This document shows positions 17,031-26,046 of a stretch of DNA of 64,000 nucleotides, one piece after another. The DNA is from Palsa-504 sp963756575 (lineage in GTDB: Bacteria > Actinomycetota > Actinomycetes > Streptosporangiales > Streptosporangiaceae). Position 1 is the first letter of the stretch, and every line of letters starts with the position of its first letter. The stretch spans positions 372,001 through 436,000 of the forward strand of contig CAVWOM010000016.1 of assembly GCA_963756575.1 (NCBI GenBank). Direction: 5' to 3'. The notes below the pieces were generated by a model. It had not been told where the DNA came from. It made no database searches and saw nothing but the letters and a program-made list of their open reading frames with translations. A program made the position numbers and the translations under genes.

Positions 17031-17842
17031 GACGGCCCACCGTCCTGCGGCTCGGCTGAGGGCAGCTCGGTCGCCGGGACGCTGGCCGGCTGAGCGTGCG
17101 TCTGGGCGCTGCCGTTAGAACCCTCGAGCTGCTTGGGAGCGCTCGTGGCGATCTCGCCCTTGAGCCTGCTCAGCTCGTTCTCGACATCGCTGCTGGCGGA
17201 GATCATGTCGAGCTCGCTCTGAATGTCGTCGCGGCGGCCGCCGACGGCGTCATCGAGCGCGCCCGAGGCCATCAGCTCGTCGATCGCGCCGGCGCGGGCC
17301 TGCATCTGCGCGGTCTTGTCCTCGGCCCGCTGGATCGCCATGCCGACGTCGCCCATCTCCTCGGAGATGCCGGAGAAGGCCTCGTTGATCCGGGTCTGAG
17401 CCTCGGCCGCGGTGTAGGTGGCCTTGATGGTCTCCTTCCGGGTGCGGAAGGCGTCCACCTTGGACTGCAGCCGCTGGGAGGCGACTGTCAGCTTCTCCTC
17501 CTCGGCCTGCAGCTGCGCGTACTGCGCCTGCAGTTCGTTCAGCTGGCCCTGGGCCGATGCCTTGCGCTCCAAGGCGTTGCGGGCGAGGTCCTCACGACCC
17601 ATCCCGAGCGCCTTGCGCGCCTGGCCCTCGAGCTTGTCCGAGGACTGCTGGAGCTGGTTCATCTGCAGCTCGACGCGCTTACGCGACGTGGCGACATCCG
17701 CGACCCCACGGCGGACCTTCGTCAGCAACTCGAGCTGCCGCTGGTAGGAGTAGTCCAGGGTCTCACGCGGGTCTTCCATCTTGTCCAGGGCCTTATTGGC
17801 CTTGGCCTTGAAGACCAGTGAGACTCGCTTCATCACGCCCAT
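17027..17842 (-). CDS. pspA: PspA/IM30-family envelope stress protein
   Basis: 271 residues, long amphipathic coiled coil. N-terminal MKRVSLVFKAKANKALDKME, then DPRETLDYSYQRQLELLTKV, is the family signature. The first helix binds stressed membrane. ATG 17842 (MGVMKRV) is chosen because homologues begin there and a GAAGGGGA precedes it. The frame extends upstream to 17911 with atypical sequence. The last about 50 residues are low-complexity. No PspB/PspC partners are in view. PspAA, HtpX and PspAB follow on the same strand. Confidence 0.88.
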   Translation of the reverse strand: MGVMKRVSLVFKAKANKALDKMEDPRETLDYSYQRQLELLTKVRRGVADVATSRKRVELQMNQLQQSSDKLEGQARKALGMGREDLARNALERKASAQGQLNELQAQYAQLQAEEEKLTVASQRLQSKVDAFRTRKETIKATYTAAEAQTRINEAFSGISEEMGDVGMAIQRAEDKTAQMQARAGAIDELMASGALDDAVGGRRDDIQSELDMISASSDVENELSRLKGEIATSAPKQLEGSNGSAQTHAQPASVPATELPSAEPQDGGPS

Positions 17843-18105
17843 ACGCGCGGCCGTCCCCTTCATTAACATCTTCGCCACCACCGGGCCGCGCGCCCAGGGC
17901 CGGGAAAGCATGGCCGGGCGACCGGCTAGACGGCGGACGAGCCCGTGCGACTAGTCAGATTCCACCCTACGCGGTCTCGCGTGTTGCGAGCTACCTTGTC
18001 GGCCCCCGGGCACGGGGTGGCGCTATCCCCACTATTACTTAGTGAAGCTCCGCTGTGAAGCTTCACTGCCGCCGGGGGACGAATCGCCCGTGACCGCCGT
18101 TAAGA

Positions 18106-18238
18106 CTCTGCCGCCTCCGGGGGGCCGACCCCCCCGCGCCCCCCGCTAAGCTCTGCCGCCTCCGGGGGGCCGACCCCCCGCACCCCCCGCTAAGCTCTGC
18201 CGCCTCCGGGGGGCCGACCCCCCGCACCCCCCGCTAAG
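18106..18238. repeat. Three tandem 44/45-bp G/C-hairpin repeats
   Basis: Three near-identical units at 18106-18150, 18151-18194 and 18195-18238. Each opens CTCTGCCGCCTCC and ends CCCCGCTAAG. The core of each unit is a perfect stem, CGGGGGG and CCCCCCG around a CCGA loop. Copies differ by one extra C and one A/G change in the first unit. They fill the roughly 400-bp gap between pspA and the DUF3043 gene and end 8 bp before the GTG of that gene. The rest of the gap (17843-18105) shows no gene. Confidence 0.9.
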
Positions 18239-18246
18239 CTGAGCCC

Positions 18247-18870
18247 GTGTTCCGACGCCGTAGCGCCGGGGCGACGGACGGCACGGCCCAGGATTCCCCG
18301 GGCGCGCAGAGCCCGGGCGACCCCGCGAATACCAAGTCCCGCCCCGCGGCCGAGTCCGCTAAGGGACGCCCCACGCCCAAGCGCAGCGTGGCCGAGGCCA
18401 ACCGCCGTCAGCCGATCACCGGAACGCGGGGGCCGGCCGCGCCGCGGACCAAGGAAGAAAAGGACAGGGCCCGGGCCGGCCGGGCCACCAAGTACGAGGC
18501 GATGCGGCGGGGCGAGGCCTGGGCGCTCAACCCGCGTGACAAGGGCCCGGCCCGCGCCCTGGCCCGCGACTTCATCGACTCCAAGCGCCGGATCAGCGAG
18601 TACTACATGTACGTGCTCGTGGTGCTGCTCGCCGCCGTGTTCGTGCGGAGCAAGTCCGCGCAGGCCGTTATCTCGCCCGTGGTCCTGCTGCTGGTCCTGA
18701 TCATCGTGGTGGACGCGGTGCTGATCCGGCGGAGCCTGCGCCGGCTGCTGGACGAGCGACTGCCGGGCGAGTCCGCCCGGGGTCTGACCACGTACGCGGT
18801 GATGCGCGCGCTGCAGATCCGCCGGTTCCGCGTGCCGTCCCCCCGGGTCAAGCCGGGCGACAAGTTCTAG
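18247..18870 (+). CDS. DUF3043 membrane protein
   Basis: 207 residues. Residues 1-75 form a basic, disordered N-terminus rich in Pro/Ser/Lys. The DUF3043 region follows, with MRRGEAWALNPRDKGPARAL and DFIDSKRRISEYYMYV, two membrane spans (about 122-137 and 142-160) and a short basic C-terminus. DUF3043 is common in actinobacteria and has no assigned function. The GTG start directly follows the hairpin repeat array. Confidence 0.85.
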   Translation: MFRRRSAGATDGTAQDSPGAQSPGDPANTKSRPAAESAKGRPTPKRSVAEANRRQPITGTRGPAAPRTKEEKDRARAGRATKYEAMRRGEAWALNPRDKGPARALARDFIDSKRRISEYYMYVLVVLLAAVFVRSKSAQAVISPVVLLLVLIIVVDAVLIRRSLRRLLDERLPGESARGLTTYAVMRALQIRRFRVPSPRVKPGDKF

Positions 18871-18899
18871 CCGGTTCCCGGGCCCTAGAGTTAGGGATC

Positions 18900-19898
18900 A
18901 TGGAATACCGACACCTTGGCAAGAGCGGTCTGGTGATCAGCGAGATCGCGTACGGAAACTGGATCACCCACGGCGACCAGGTCGAAGAGCAGGCCGCGGT
19001 GGATTGCGTCCGGGCCGCGCTGGACGAGGGCATCACGACCTTCGACACCGCCGACGCTTACGCGGGCGGCCGGGCGGAGGAGGTCATGGGCCGGGCGCTG
19101 CACGGGGTGCGGCGCGAATCGATCGAGATCTTCACCAAGGTGTACTGGCCGACCGGCCAGGGCCGGAACGACCGCGGTCTCTCGCGCAAGCACATCATCG
19201 AGTCGGCGCACGCGTCGCTGCGCCGGCTGCAGACCGACTACGTGGACCTGTACCAGGCTCACAGGTACGACTACGAGACGCCGATCGAAGAAACCATGCG
19301 CGCCTTCGACGACCTCGTACGCGCGGGCAAGGTGCTCTACATCGGGGTGTCCGAGTGGCGGGCGGAGGAGATCGCGGCCGGGCTCCGGGTGGCCGCCGAG
19401 CTCGGCCTGGACCGGATCGTGTCGAACCAGCCGCAGTACAACATGCTGTGGCGGGTCATCGAGCCCGAGGTCGTGCCGCTGTCGGAGAAGGAAGGCATCG
19501 GGCAGATCGTGTTCTCGCCGATCGCCCAGGGCATCTTGACCGGCAAGTACGAGCCCGGGACGCCGCCGCCGGCCGACTCCCGCGCCACGGCCCCAGCCGG
19601 TTCCGGCTTCATCAAGCGGCTGCTCGCGGACGACACGCTGACCGCGGTGCAGCGGCTCCGCCCGCTGGCCGACGAGGCCGGGCTCTCGCTGGCCCAGCTG
19701 GCGGTGGCGTGGGTGCTGCAGAACCAGAACGTGTCCGCGGCCATCATCGGCGCTACCCGGCCCGACCAGGTGCGGGAGAACGTCAAGGCGGCGGGTGTCC
19801 AGCTGGACGCCGGGCTGATGCGGCGCATCGACGAGGCGCTCGGCGACACGGTCGTCCGCGACCCGGGCCGGACCGCCAGCCCGAAGTCACGCCCCTAG
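18900..19898 (+). CDS. Aldo/keto reductase, Kv-beta-like group
   Basis: 332 residues, TIM-barrel NADPH-dependent oxidoreductase. Catalytic tetrad is visible: Asp/Tyr in FDTADAYAGG, Lys in IFTKVYW, His in YQAHRYDYETP. N-terminus MEYRHLGKSGLVISEIAYG and C-terminal ATRPDQVRENVKAAG match the AKR6/7-like bacterial group (MgtC/YghZ-like). Physiological substrate is not evident. It follows the DUF3043 gene by 29 bp and may share its transcript. Confidence 0.9.
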   Translation: MEYRHLGKSGLVISEIAYGNWITHGDQVEEQAAVDCVRAALDEGITTFDTADAYAGGRAEEVMGRALHGVRRESIEIFTKVYWPTGQGRNDRGLSRKHIIESAHASLRRLQTDYVDLYQAHRYDYETPIEETMRAFDDLVRAGKVLYIGVSEWRAEEIAAGLRVAAELGLDRIVSNQPQYNMLWRVIEPEVVPLSEKEGIGQIVFSPIAQGILTGKYEPGTPPPADSRATAPAGSGFIKRLLADDTLTAVQRLRPLADEAGLSLAQLAVAWVLQNQNVSAAIIGATRPDQVRENVKAAGVQLDAGLMRRIDEALGDTVVRDPGRTASPKSRP

Positions 19899-19946
19899 GA
19901 CGGCTCGTGCGGCGTCCCCCGTACGGCGGCTGAGCCTGCGCCCGGG

Positions 19947-20156
19947 TCAGTCCTCCGGGTGCAGGCTCATCGGGCCGTACTCGGCCTTGGCGTCGTTGAG
20001 CAGCGAGACCTGGTCCACCCCGGCGGCGAGCAGCGCCCGCCAGTTCTCCCCCAGCCAGCTCTCCGCATCGCCCTGGCTGGCGAAGATCGCTTCCTGCAGG
20101 TCGTCGGTGGCGATCACGCTGCCGTCCGCCTTCTCGTACCGCCAGGTCCAGGGCAT
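19947..20156 (-). CDS. Small hypothetical protein
   Basis: 69 residues, MPWTWRYEKADGSVIA at the start, acidic, with Trp-rich WLGENWRALLAAG in the middle. It resembles short actinobacterial proteins of unknown function. GAGGAGGCCACCC lies just upstream of the ATG, giving a convincing ribosome-binding site. Convergent with the aldo/keto reductase. Confidence 0.65.
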   Translation of the reverse strand: MPWTWRYEKADGSVIATDDLQEAIFASQGDAESWLGENWRALLAAGVDQVSLLNDAKAEYGPMSLHPED

Positions 20157-20249
20157 TGCCGGGTGGCCTCCTCGTCGTGTGTGCGACCGAGCGTAGCTCA
20201 GGCCCGCAACGGGCGCGACCGGGGTGGCAGGTGAGCGTTAACAAAACAT

Positions 20250-20795
20250 TTATAAGGCGCAGAACAAGATCGCCCAGACCGCCTTGCCGCGGCCGGTGAC
20301 CGGGCTCCAGCCCCAGACATCGCTCAGCGCGTCCACCATCTGCAGCCCGCGGCCGGCCTCCTCGCTGCGGTCCGGCTCCCGGAGCACCGGAGCGGTGTCG
20401 GACGGGTCGAGCACCGCGCACATGACCTCGCCGGTCCGGCGGAGCAGGCGCAGGCCAAGCGGCTGGCCGGCTTCCACGGCCGAGACGGCCCGCGCGGCGT
20501 GCGACACCGCATTGGCCACGAACTCGCCGACGATAGCTTCCGCGTCGTCCGCGAGCGTGCCCAGGCCCCATTCGCGCAAGGTGTTCCGGGTGAACTTGCG
20601 GGCCGTGCGGCCGGACTGGGCGCCCGAGCCGAGCGCACACGCCGCCACCGCGGGCGAGTCCCACCAGTCAGAAGGCATCCGGACCACCCGCGGGCGGCCG
20701 GGTGCGCACTGCAACCTGGAGGTCAAGTCAAGCGGCCGTCGGACGGCAGGATCAACCTTCGTCCGTGTCGGCAAACCTACTTGGCTCAAGCCCAT
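20250..20795 (-). CDS. ATP-binding protein, RsbW-like anti-sigma/serine kinase fold
   Basis: 181 residues with a GHKL (HATPase_c_2) domain. N-box EFVANAVSHAARAV, then AVLDPSDTAPVLREPD, and the glycine motif EEAGRGLQMVDALSD. Such small actinomycete proteins are anti-sigma-factor-like kinases or orphans of that fold. No cognate anti-anti-sigma gene is adjacent. Start may be ATG 20795 or ATG 20678, the latter giving 142 residues close to the domain. Divergent from xylB. Confidence 0.8.
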   Translation of the reverse strand: MGLSQVGLPTRTKVDPAVRRPLDLTSRLQCAPGRPRVVRMPSDWWDSPAVAACALGSGAQSGRTARKFTRNTLREWGLGTLADDAEAIVGEFVANAVSHAARAVSAVEAGQPLGLRLLRRTGEVMCAVLDPSDTAPVLREPDRSEEAGRGLQMVDALSDVWGWSPVTGRGKAVWAILFCAL

Positions 20796-20884
20796 CGCGA
20801 CCCCGCGAAGTGTCGAGCGGCAATCCCTGATGATTGACGCAAATCACATCCTGCCCGACTTCCCGCGGTTCATGCAAGACCGGA

Positions 20885-20907
20885 TGCACGTTCATTTGTA
20901 ACGTGCA
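20885..20907. promoter_or_regulatory. Perfect inverted repeat in the xylB upstream region
   Basis: TGCACGTT (20885-20892) and AACGTGCA (20900-20907) are perfect 8-bp arms around 7 nt. It lies between the divergent RsbW-like gene and xylB, just before an unusually AT-rich stretch (20921-20970) that could hold the xylB promoter. It is a candidate operator; no binding protein can be named. Confidence 0.45.
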
Positions 20908-21041
20908 ACTGCCGTGTTCCGTTGTCACATAGTTTCATAAAATATTCAAGTAAACCTTTTACCCGGTTAACGCGGCCCGTCGGCGTGGCGGCGGGAGCAG
21001 GTCACGTTATCGTGTCCTCAACTCGACCAGGGGAGCCGCTG

Positions 21042-22451
21042 ATGCTTGTCGCTGGCGTCGATTCGTCCACCCAGTCCACCAAGGTGGTGCTCTGCCAGGC
21101 TGACGACGGCACGGTCGTCGGCGAGGCGGCCGCGCCGCATCCGGACGGCACCGAGTGCGACCCGGAGCTGTGGTGGCAGGCCCTGTCCCGGGCGGGAGAC
21201 GGGCTGCTCAGCCGGGCCGACGCCATCGGGGTGGCGGCGCAGCAGCACGGCATGGTGGTGGCGGACGGCGCGGGCCAGGTGATCAGGCCGGCCCTGCTCT
21301 GGAACGACGTGCGGTCGGCGCCGCAGGCGGCCGCGCTGATCGCGGAGATGGGCGGCGCCGGCTACTGGACGCAGCGGACCGGGAGCGTCCCGACGGCCTC
21401 GTTCACCGTCACCAAGCTCCGCTGGCTGGCCGAGCACGAGCCGGACGCCGCCGCCCGGACCGCGCACGTGATGCTCCCGCACGACTGGCTGACCTGGCGG
21501 CTGGGTGAGCGAGCGCACGAGCCCTCGACCGACCGCGGCGACGCCTCGGGCACCGGTTACTTCTCCCCCGCGACCGGGCGCTGGCTGCCGGAACTGGCCG
21601 AGGCCGCCCTGGGCAAGCCGGCCGGGCTGCCGCGCATCGCCGCCCCGGCCGAGATCGTCGGCCGTACCCCCGGCGGCGCGGCGCTGTCCGCCGGGACCGG
21701 GGACAACATGGGCGCCGCGCTCGGCCTGAGCCTCGGCCTCGGTGAGGTGGTCGTCTCCATCGGGACCTCGGGCACCGCCTACGCGGTCGCGGCCGAGGCC
21801 GCCGCCGACGAGTCCGGGGCGGTGGCCGGCTTCGCCGACGCCACCGGCCGCTTCCTGCCGCTGGTGGCGACGATCAACGCGGCCCGGGTGCTGACGGTCA
21901 CGGCCCGGATGCTCGGCACCGACGCGGGCGGCCTGTCCCGGCTCGCGCTGGCCGCTCCCCCGGGCGCGCAGGGCCTGACGCTGCTCCCCTACCTGGACGG
22001 CGAGCGTAGCCCCAACCGGCCCGGCGCCAGCGGCGTGCTATGCGGCCTGAACAGCACTAACAGCACCCAGGAGAACCTGGCCCGGGCCGCGGTCGAGGCG
22101 GTGCTCTGCTCGCTCGCCGACGCCATCGGCAACCTGGCCGACTGCGGCATCACCGCGCGGCGGGTGATCCTCATCGGCGGCGCCGCCCGGTCCGAGGCGG
22201 TGCGCAAGATCGCGCCCATGATCTTCGGCGTGCCGGTGACGGTGCCCGAGCCCGCCGAGTACGTGGCGCTGGGCGCGGCCCGGCAGGCCGCCTGGGCGCT
22301 GTCCTCAGCGGCTGGGTCCGGTGCGGCCGAGGCGCCTGAATGGCCGCTGGCGGGCACCAGCGCCGAGTACACCGCCGAGCCCACCCCCGCAGTCCGCGAA
22401 CAGTACGGAGCCCTCCGCGACGCCACGGTCTCCTGGGGCCGAGGTTCCTGA
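21042..22451 (+). CDS. xylB: Xylulokinase
   Basis: 469 residues, FGGY family. N-terminal phosphate-binding GVDSSTQSTKVVLCQADDG, substrate-region AAQQHGMVVAD and LLWNDVRSAP, catalytic Asp in STDRGDASGTGYF, and C-terminal ATP-site ILIGGAARSEAVRKIAPMIF. It phosphorylates D-xylulose to xylulose 5-phosphate. ATG 21042 with GGGAG at good spacing is preferred over the longer open frame from 20922. It forms a xylose operon or divergon with xylA, 69 bp downstream. Confidence 0.92.
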   Translation: MLVAGVDSSTQSTKVVLCQADDGTVVGEAAAPHPDGTECDPELWWQALSRAGDGLLSRADAIGVAAQQHGMVVADGAGQVIRPALLWNDVRSAPQAAALIAEMGGAGYWTQRTGSVPTASFTVTKLRWLAEHEPDAAARTAHVMLPHDWLTWRLGERAHEPSTDRGDASGTGYFSPATGRWLPELAEAALGKPAGLPRIAAPAEIVGRTPGGAALSAGTGDNMGAALGLSLGLGEVVVSIGTSGTAYAVAAEAAADESGAVAGFADATGRFLPLVATINAARVLTVTARMLGTDAGGLSRLALAAPPGAQGLTLLPYLDGERSPNRPGASGVLCGLNSTNSTQENLARAAVEAVLCSLADAIGNLADCGITARRVILIGGAARSEAVRKIAPMIFGVPVTVPEPAEYVALGAARQAAWALSSAAGSGAAEAPEWPLAGTSAEYTAEPTPAVREQYGALRDATVSWGRGS

Positions 22452-22520
22452 GGCCGAGGCGGGAGCGGGGCACGGTGAAAGGATGGAGATGTCGATGATG
22501 ACTGGAGAAGGGACCGCCAG

Positions 22521-23684
22521 GTGAGCACGGATTTCGTACCTTCGCGCGAGGACAGGTTCTCGTTCGGTATCTGGACCGTAGGCTGGCAGGGCGTGGACGT
22601 GTTCGGGTCGGCGGTGCGGCCGCCGATGCCCGCCGAGCGGGCCGTGCGCAAGCTGGCCGAGCTCGGTGCCTACGGCATCAACTTCCACGACAACGACGTG
22701 TTCGACTTCGACGCCACCCCGGCCGAGCGGGACGAGCGGATCGGCGCCCTGCGCAAGGCGCTGGAGGAGACCGGCATGGTGGTGACCACGGCCACCACGA
22801 ACCTGTTCGGCCACCCGATGTTCAAGGACGGCGCGTTCACCGCCAACGAGCGCGAGATACGCCGGTTCGCGCTGGCCAAGGTCATGCGGAACCTGGACCT
22901 GGCCGCCGAGCTGGGGGCGAAGACCTACGTGTTCTGGGGCGGCCGGGAGGGCGCGGAGTCCGGCGGGGCCAAGGACATCAGGGCCGCGCTGGACCGGTAC
23001 GCCGAGGGCCTGAACCTGCTCTGCGCGTACGTGCGCGAGCAGGGTTACGACCTCAGGTTCGCGATCGAGCCCAAGCCGAACGAGCCGCGCGGCGACATCT
23101 TGCTGCCCACCGTCGGCCACGCCCTGGCCTTCATCAACGGCCTGGCCGACCCGGACATGGTCGGGGTGAACCCGGAGATCGGGCACGAGGAGATGGCCGG
23201 GCTGAACTACGCGCACGGCATCGCCCAGGCGCTGTGGCACGGCAAGCTCTTCCACATCGACCTGAACGGCCAGCACGGCCCGCGGTTCGACCAGGACCTG
23301 CGGTTCGGGGCCGGAAACGTTCGGGGCGCGTTCTGGGTGGTGGACACGGTGGAGTCGGGCGGGTACGACGGCCCGCTGCACTTCGACTACAAGCCGCCGC
23401 GCACCGAGGACGACGAGGGCGTGTGGGTCACCGCCGCCGCGTGCATGCGGAACTACCTGATCCTGCGGGAAAAGGTGAAGGCGTTCCGGGCTGACCCGGA
23501 GGTCACCGAGGCGCTCCGCGCCTCCGGCGTGGACGAGCTCCGCACCCCGACCCTGGCCGACGGCGAGACCTGGCGCGACGTCCGCGACGCCACCGCCGAC
23601 ATCGACACCCTGGCCAAGCGCGGCCTGGCCTACGAGCATCTCGACCAGCTCGCCCTCGAGCACCTCTACGGCGTGCGGCCCTAG
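22521..23684 (+). CDS. xylA: Xylose isomerase
   Basis: 387 residues, the length of Streptomyces-type (class I) enzymes. Visible active-site elements: catalytic His in INFHDNDVFDFD, metal Glu in FAIEPKPNEPRGD, EIGHEEMAGLNYAHG with metal Glu/His, HIDLNGQHGPRFDQDLRFG with metal Asp residues, and FDYKPPR. It interconverts D-xylose and D-xylulose. GTG start preceded by GAAGGGA. A long hairpin follows 20 bp after the stop. Confidence 0.95.
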   Translation: MSTDFVPSREDRFSFGIWTVGWQGVDVFGSAVRPPMPAERAVRKLAELGAYGINFHDNDVFDFDATPAERDERIGALRKALEETGMVVTTATTNLFGHPMFKDGAFTANEREIRRFALAKVMRNLDLAAELGAKTYVFWGGREGAESGGAKDIRAALDRYAEGLNLLCAYVREQGYDLRFAIEPKPNEPRGDILLPTVGHALAFINGLADPDMVGVNPEIGHEEMAGLNYAHGIAQALWHGKLFHIDLNGQHGPRFDQDLRFGAGNVRGAFWVVDTVESGGYDGPLHFDYKPPRTEDDEGVWVTAAACMRNYLILREKVKAFRADPEVTEALRASGVDELRTPTLADGETWRDVRDATADIDTLAKRGLAYEHLDQLALEHLYGVRP

Positions 23685-23700
23685 GGGCCCCCTCCTGGCG

Positions 23701-23752
23701 GCATGAAACCCCGGGTTCAGTGCGCTCTGGCGCGCTGAACCCGGGGTTTCAC
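23701..23752. repeat. 52-bp palindromic element, copy A (also the likely xylA terminator)
   Basis: Perfect 16-bp arms at 23705-23720 and 23735-23750, with an inner GCGC-TCTG-GCGC stem, so nearly the whole element folds. It starts 17 bp after the xylA stop. A related copy lies at 44927-44978. I count 38 of 52 positions identical in ungapped alignment, with the stem preserved by paired changes. As placed, it would terminate xylA transcription from the left and GH127 readthrough from the right. Confidence 0.8.
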
Positions 23753-23862
23753 TTCGCTGCCGCGGCTCGCCCCGCCGGGAGCGCGAGCCGGTGACGACAC
23801 CGGTGTGCCAGCGGTGCTGCTCTTGCCGCTGTTCTTACCGCCTCCGGGTGCCACCGGTGCCG

Positions 23863-25753
23863 TCAGTACGGCATCCAGACGCGCATGGCGTCGCCGTCGC
23901 GGTTGTCCCACTGGAAGTACGGGATCGCGATGGCGGTGACGGGGGCGCCGTCCGCATCCTGGCCCTCGGCCGTGACCTCGATCGTCTGGCCGATGCCGGC
24001 CAGGGAGACGGGACGCTCGCCGAGCACGCCGCCCGGCCGGATGACCAGGTCCTGCAGGCGCGCGCCGGCCAGCTGGTCGGCCTGCTCGAAGCAGTAGACG
24101 AGCGGGCCGCGCTCGATGGCGACGCAGCCGCGTACCGCGTCCACGCGCCGGTCCGGGTAGGTCCAGCGCGGGGTCATGTCCAGGTGCAACGTCACCAGGT
24201 CGCCTGGCTTCCAGGGGCGCTGGAGGAGGTAGTAGCCAGGTGAGACCTCGGCTCGTTCGGCGTCATCGTTTATCGCGACGCGGGCACCCGCGCTCCAGGC
24301 GGGCACCCGCAGCGCCAGGCCGCGGACGGCGGCCGGCGCGGCGAGGACCCGCAGGTAGATCGCGCCGGACCAGGGATAATCGGTGGTGACCTCGAGTTCC
24401 AGTCCGGCTCCGGTCAGGCGGGACCCGGTGTACTGGTGGACGTACAGCGTGTCGCCGGACTCGGTGGCGAGGTAGTGCTCGAGCGAAGAGATGAAACGCA
24501 TGATGTTCGGCGGGCAGCAGGCGCAGCTGAACCAGGCCCGGCGGCGGCCGGGGTCGTCCTTCTCGAAGTGATCCTCGCGGCGCTGCAGCGGGTTCACGTA
24601 GAAGAACCGCTGGCCCTCGGTGGCGATCGCGGCGGCGAAGCCGTTGTAGAGCACGCGCTCCATGTGGTCCGCGTACTTCGCGTCGCCGGTGGCGAGCAGC
24701 AGCCGCCAGCTCCACTGGATGCTGGCGATCGCGGCGCACGTCTCGTTGTAGGCGCGGTCCGGCGGCAGCTCGTACCGGTCGCCGAAGCCCTCGTCGGCGT
24801 GCCGGGAGCCGTTGCCGCCGGTGAGGTAGGTCTTGGCCGCCACCATGTCATCCCAGCGGCGGACCGAGGATTCGCCCAGCGCGCGGTCGCCGGTCTCGGC
24901 GGCGACGTCCATCACCCCCGCCTCCAGGTACAGGGCGCGCACCACGTGCCCGACCTCGGTGTCCGAGGCCAGCACCGGCACGTGGTCCTGCAGGTAGCGA
25001 TGGCCCATGCCAGAGTTCCCGGCCAGCCCCCGCCCGCGCTGGTCGACGAACTGCCGGGCCAGCTCGAGGTAGGCGGCGGTGCCGGTCTCGCGGTAGAGCT
25101 CGGCCAGGGCCGTCTCGATGACCGGGTGCCCGTCCAGGCCCCGCTCGGTGCCGCCGAACTCGCGCACCAGGTGGTCGGCCAGGCGCACGGCGACGGCGAG
25201 CAGCCGCCCGTCGCCCGTCCCCCGGTGCATCGCCACGGCCGCCTGGATCAGGTGGCCGGCGCAGTACATCTCGTGGCTCCAGGCCAGCCGGGTGTACCGC
25301 GGCTCGCCGCTGACCTGGAAGTAGGAGTTCAGGTAGCCGTCGGGACGCTGGGCCTGCTCGAGCAGGGCGGTGACCTCGGCGGCGAAGGAGGCGAGCTCGG
25401 GACGGCGGCCGTGGGCCAGTTCCCAGCCGATGGCCTCCAGCGTCTTGTAGATGTCGGAGTCCATGAAGACCGGGCCGCGGTAGCCGGTGCCGGGCAGCGG
25501 GTCGACCGGCCCGACCCCGACCGGGCGGTGGCCGCCGGCCGGCCCCGTAGCCGTCGGCCGGGCTCGACGCCTCGCCTTCGGCGTCCGCGGCTCCGTCCGC
25601 GCGGGCGGCGGCGATCGCGAGCCGCACGTTGCCGAGGTTCCCCGCGTCTTCGAGCTGGCGCAGCGCGAGCGGCAGGCTCGCGGTCAGGTTGCGCTCCTGC
25701 CACTGCTGCAGCAGCCCGCCGGCCAGCCAGGCCCGGTTGACCGGCTGGTGCAT
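23863..25753 (-). CDS. GH127 beta-L-arabinofuranosidase-like protein (frameshifted)
   Basis: The intact downstream part (23863-25464, 533 residues) has the GH127 core: metal ligands Glu/Cys in YNETCAAIASIQW, and the nucleophile/ligand Cys pair in CACCPPNIMRF. The family removes terminal beta-L-arabinofuranose. The expected N-terminus (QQWQERNLTASLPLALRQLE, then AGNLGNVRLA) lies in another frame starting at ATG 25753. Reading back from the core, GTGYRGPVFMDSDIYKTLEA continues past the internal ATG. One extra base between about 25520 and 25550 restores a roughly 630-residue protein of normal family length. It may be an assembly error or a pseudogene. Divergent from a LacI regulator. Confidence 0.75.
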
Positions 25754-25956
25754 CCCGGAGGCGGCGCGGCGGCGGTCGGCGCGGCCGGGCCGGTTACGCT
25801 ACCAGGAAGACCCCCGGCCGGGGCCTGGTCCCGCGGTGGTGCGGTCCGGACGCGGTCGGCGCCGTTGGCGTGGTCGGCCTGATCGGCGTGGTCAGCTGCG
25901 GGCATTACGGCAGGCGGCTGGTCGGCACTGTTCACGTACGCGGCTCCATGGTCGAA

Positions 25957-25990
25957 GGAATAGGTTTTCCTTATTCCTACGAAATCGTAG
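25957..25990. promoter_or_regulatory. Two adjacent operator-like palindromes between GH127 and LacI genes
   Basis: GGAATA (25957-25962) and TATTCC (25972-25977) form one inverted repeat around 9 nt. CTACGA (25977-25982) and TCGTAG (25985-25990) form a second perfect repeat around AA. The second has the size and symmetry of a LacI-family operator. It lies 57 bp before the LacI start, in an AT-rich island between the divergent genes, so it could control both. Confidence 0.6.
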
Positions 25991-26046
25991 GCTAGAGGCT
26001 GGCCAGCGAGGCGTCAACCGTGCTGGCCCGACGCTGAGGAGCGCAG

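Noticed and set aside
18106..18238. Possible CRISPR array
   Set aside because: Units are directly adjacent with no variable spacers, and each unit is a hairpin. No cas genes are present.
25684..25935. Short minus-strand frame as the true GH127 N-terminus
   Set aside because: It shares the frame of the GH127 core but stops at 25684. The family-like N-terminal sequence lies in the other frame from ATG 25753, so only one shift is needed.
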